Source: Bacteroides sp.
GTDB taxonomy: Bacteria > Bacteroidota > Bacteroidia > Bacteroidales > Muribaculaceae
Direction of reading: 5' to 3'
DNA length: 64,000 bases
Assembly: GCA_014802345.1 (NCBI GenBank)
Contig: JAAVCM010000027.1
Location: 1 to 64,000, forward strand
Shown here: positions 62,289 through 64,000 of the stretch, piece after piece
Layout: each line of letters starts with the position of its first letter
Position numbering within the stretch: the stretch's first letter is position 1
Translations under genes and position numbers: made by a program
The notes under the pieces: model-generated
What the model was told of the DNA's origin: nothing
The model's input: only the letters and a program-made list of their open reading frames with translations
Databases searched by the model: none

Positions 62289-62963
62289 TCAGTCGATGAA
62301 TCCGCGGAGGCGCAGATAGGCCTTGACAAGCTCCACGTTCTGCTCCATCGTCATCAGTGAGGAGTCGAGGGTGAGATGATAGCTCTTGGCATCGCCCCAA
62401 GTCTTATCGGTGAAGAAATTGTAGTAGTCCGCACGCCACTTGTTGGTCTTTCTTGCCATCGCCTCCGCCTTCACTGCATCTATCGCATCATTACGATCCA
62501 TGATGCGCTTCACACACTCCTCCATCGGCGCATGGACAAAGATGTTGACACAACGCGGATGATGGCGAAGGATATAGTCGGAACTGCGCCCCACGACGAC
62601 AAACGATTTTTCCTCCGCAGTGTGGAGCAGAAACTCGCTTATGCTCTTGTAAAGACCATCGTCGGAAATGGACGATGCACCCGTGTAGTAGCACATCGGA
62701 GTGACACCCATCGAAAAGCTGAACAGACCTTGCAGGAAAGTCGGGAAACGCTCGTCCTTCTTCTCGAAGAACTCGGGATTGACCCCGGCGTGCTTGGCCG
62801 ACTCGACAAGAAGCTCCTTGTCATAGTAGGCTATGCCGAGAGCATCGGCAAGAGCCTTGGCAAGAATACGGCCGCCGCTGCCGAACTGTCGGCCGACGGT
62901 GATTACAAACGGTGGACGGGCGGAGGGAGTGCTGTTGGGTGTAGATTTATCGTCAGTGGTCAT
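62289..62963 (-). CDS. cytidylate kinase-like family protein
   Basis: FVITVGRQFGSGGRILAKALADALGIAYYDKELL; VVGRSSDYILRHHPRCVNIFVHAP. Confidence 0.88.
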   Translation of the reverse strand: MTTDDKSTPNSTPSARPPFVITVGRQFGSGGRILAKALADALGIAYYDKELLVESAKHAGVNPEFFEKKDERFPTFLQGLFSFSMGVTPMCYYTGASSISDDGLYKSISEFLLHTAEEKSFVVVGRSSDYILRHHPRCVNIFVHAPMEECVKRIMDRNDAIDAVKAEAMARKTNKWRADYYNFFTDKTWGDAKSYHLTLDSSLMTMEQNVELVKAYLRLRGFID

Positions 62964-62968
62964 GGAAC

Positions 62969-64000
62969 TTATTTTTTAGCCTTATGAAGAAATATCATGG
63001 TGGGGAAATGGTCGGAATAGCCGTTGAGCCATGAACCCGATGCAAACGTGCGACGCGGGTAGCCCTTGCGGTATCCTTCGGTGTCATAGAGGAAATCGAA
63101 ATCGTTGATTTTGCAGGAAGTATATTCCAGAGGCGCATGATTCTGACGGAGGAGGGTCCCGGAGACAATAATCTGGTCAAAAAGGTTCCATGCTCCCTTG
63201 TAGGCAAGAGTTCCCTTACCGCCGTCGAGCACACTCCACCACGGATTGAAGAAGCCGTGAGGCCCGACATCCTTCATCTCACGCTTTGCGCCGAGAGCCA
63301 CGGCACACGACTTGTCCTGCGGGTCATCATTGAGGTCGCCCATCACGATAACTCCCTGATTCGGACGTATGGCCCAGAGTGAATCGGCTATATGCTTCGA
63401 AAGCTCTGCGGCTGCCTCGCGCAGATAGCTCGATCGCTCCTGTCCGCCGAGACGCGAAGGCCAGTGGTTCACGATGATGCTCAACGTGTCGCCGCCGAGC
63501 AGACCGGTGACACACATCTGGTCGCGTGTCCTGAAGTCGGGATTGTCGGGAACGACGAGCGTGTGGTTGGTCACGTCGACCACCGTGAAAAGACGCGGGT
63601 TATACAGCAGGCTCACATCTACGCCGCGGCGGTCGGGCGAATCGTGATGGACAATCCCGAGATTCCACGCTTTCAGGTCAGGGGCGTTCACGAGGTCTTC
63701 AAGCACACCCTTGTTCTCGACCTCGGCGATACCGATGACGGCAGGACCTTCGGGTGTATTGCGCGTAGTCATCCGTGAGATGCAGTAGGCAAGATTGTTT
63801 ATCTTGCTCCAATACTTCTCGCTGTCCCATGCCTTCGCACCCTTGGGAGAATATTCAAGGTCATACTTGCCGTTGGCATTGATGGTGTCAAAGAGATTTT
63901 CAAGATTGTAGAAAGCCACGCCGTAGACCAGCGGCTGTGAGAGGTCGTCGGACTGCGCCTTGACCCCGATTGCGGTCAGCAGGGCGAGTAAGGGTAAGAG
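62969..64000 (-). CDS. endonuclease/exonuclease/phosphatase family protein (5' end beyond window)
   Basis: VAFYNLENLFDT...; IGIAEVENKGVLEDL; NHWPSRLGGQ; GDLNDDP; reading frame stays open to the window edge with a signal-peptide-like LLPLLALLTAIGVKAQS. Confidence 0.88.
   Translation of the reverse strand, partial: LLPLLALLTAIGVKAQSDDLSQPLVYGVAFYNLENLFDTINANGKYDLEYSPKGAKAWDSEKYWSKINNLAYCISRMTTRNTPEGPAVIGIAEVENKGVLEDLVNAPDLKAWNLGIVHHDSPDRRGVDVSLLYNPRLFTVVDVTNHTLVVPDNPDFRTRDQMCVTGLLGGDTLSIIVNHWPSRLGGQERSSYLREAAAELSKHIADSLWAIRPNQGVIVMGDLNDDPQDKSCAVALGAKREMKDVGPHGFFNPWWSVLDGGKGTLAYKGAWNLFDQIIVSGTLLRQNHAPLEYTSCKINDFDFLYDTEGYRKGYPRRTFASGSWLNGYSDHFPTMIFLHKAKK

Overview
This 64 kb window is from a Bacteroidales chromosome. 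Muribaculaceae-like is my inference from protein flavour and GC; I could not run a search. Most of it is ordinary core genome: parE-coaD-S41 protease-SGNH hydrolase, tandem GH28s, cysK, two glycosyltransferases, rseC-rnfB-rnfC, an aminotransferase, tyrS, secA, mutL, an OstA-like gene, a SurA-like PPIase, dut, TPR/DUF4292/M23 genes, a DEAD-box helicase and a cytidylate-kinase-like gene. It also carries a type IX secretion (T9SS) core (porT-porP-porK-porL-porM-porN), porU, and a candidate T9SS cargo (M6 metalloprotease with a C-terminal sorting-like domain) next to a BACON lipoprotein. The observations most worth a second look are: (1) a NotI-family restriction-modification pair spliced into the mutL / DUF4105 / secA gene string with ATGA and 17-nt overlaps; (2) a roughly 390-nt hairpin-rich 5' leader behind a near-perfect Bacteroidetes promoter ahead of the BACON-M6 operon; (3) a MNT-HEPN pair plus terminator directly after rnfC, with no rnfDGEA following; (4) a MITE/REP-like element family with roughly 27-49 bp terminal inverted repeats and variable internal repeats; (5) a TPR lipoprotein / transmembrane / HTH-like regulator. 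No tRNA, rRNA, CRISPR array or intact transposase was seen.
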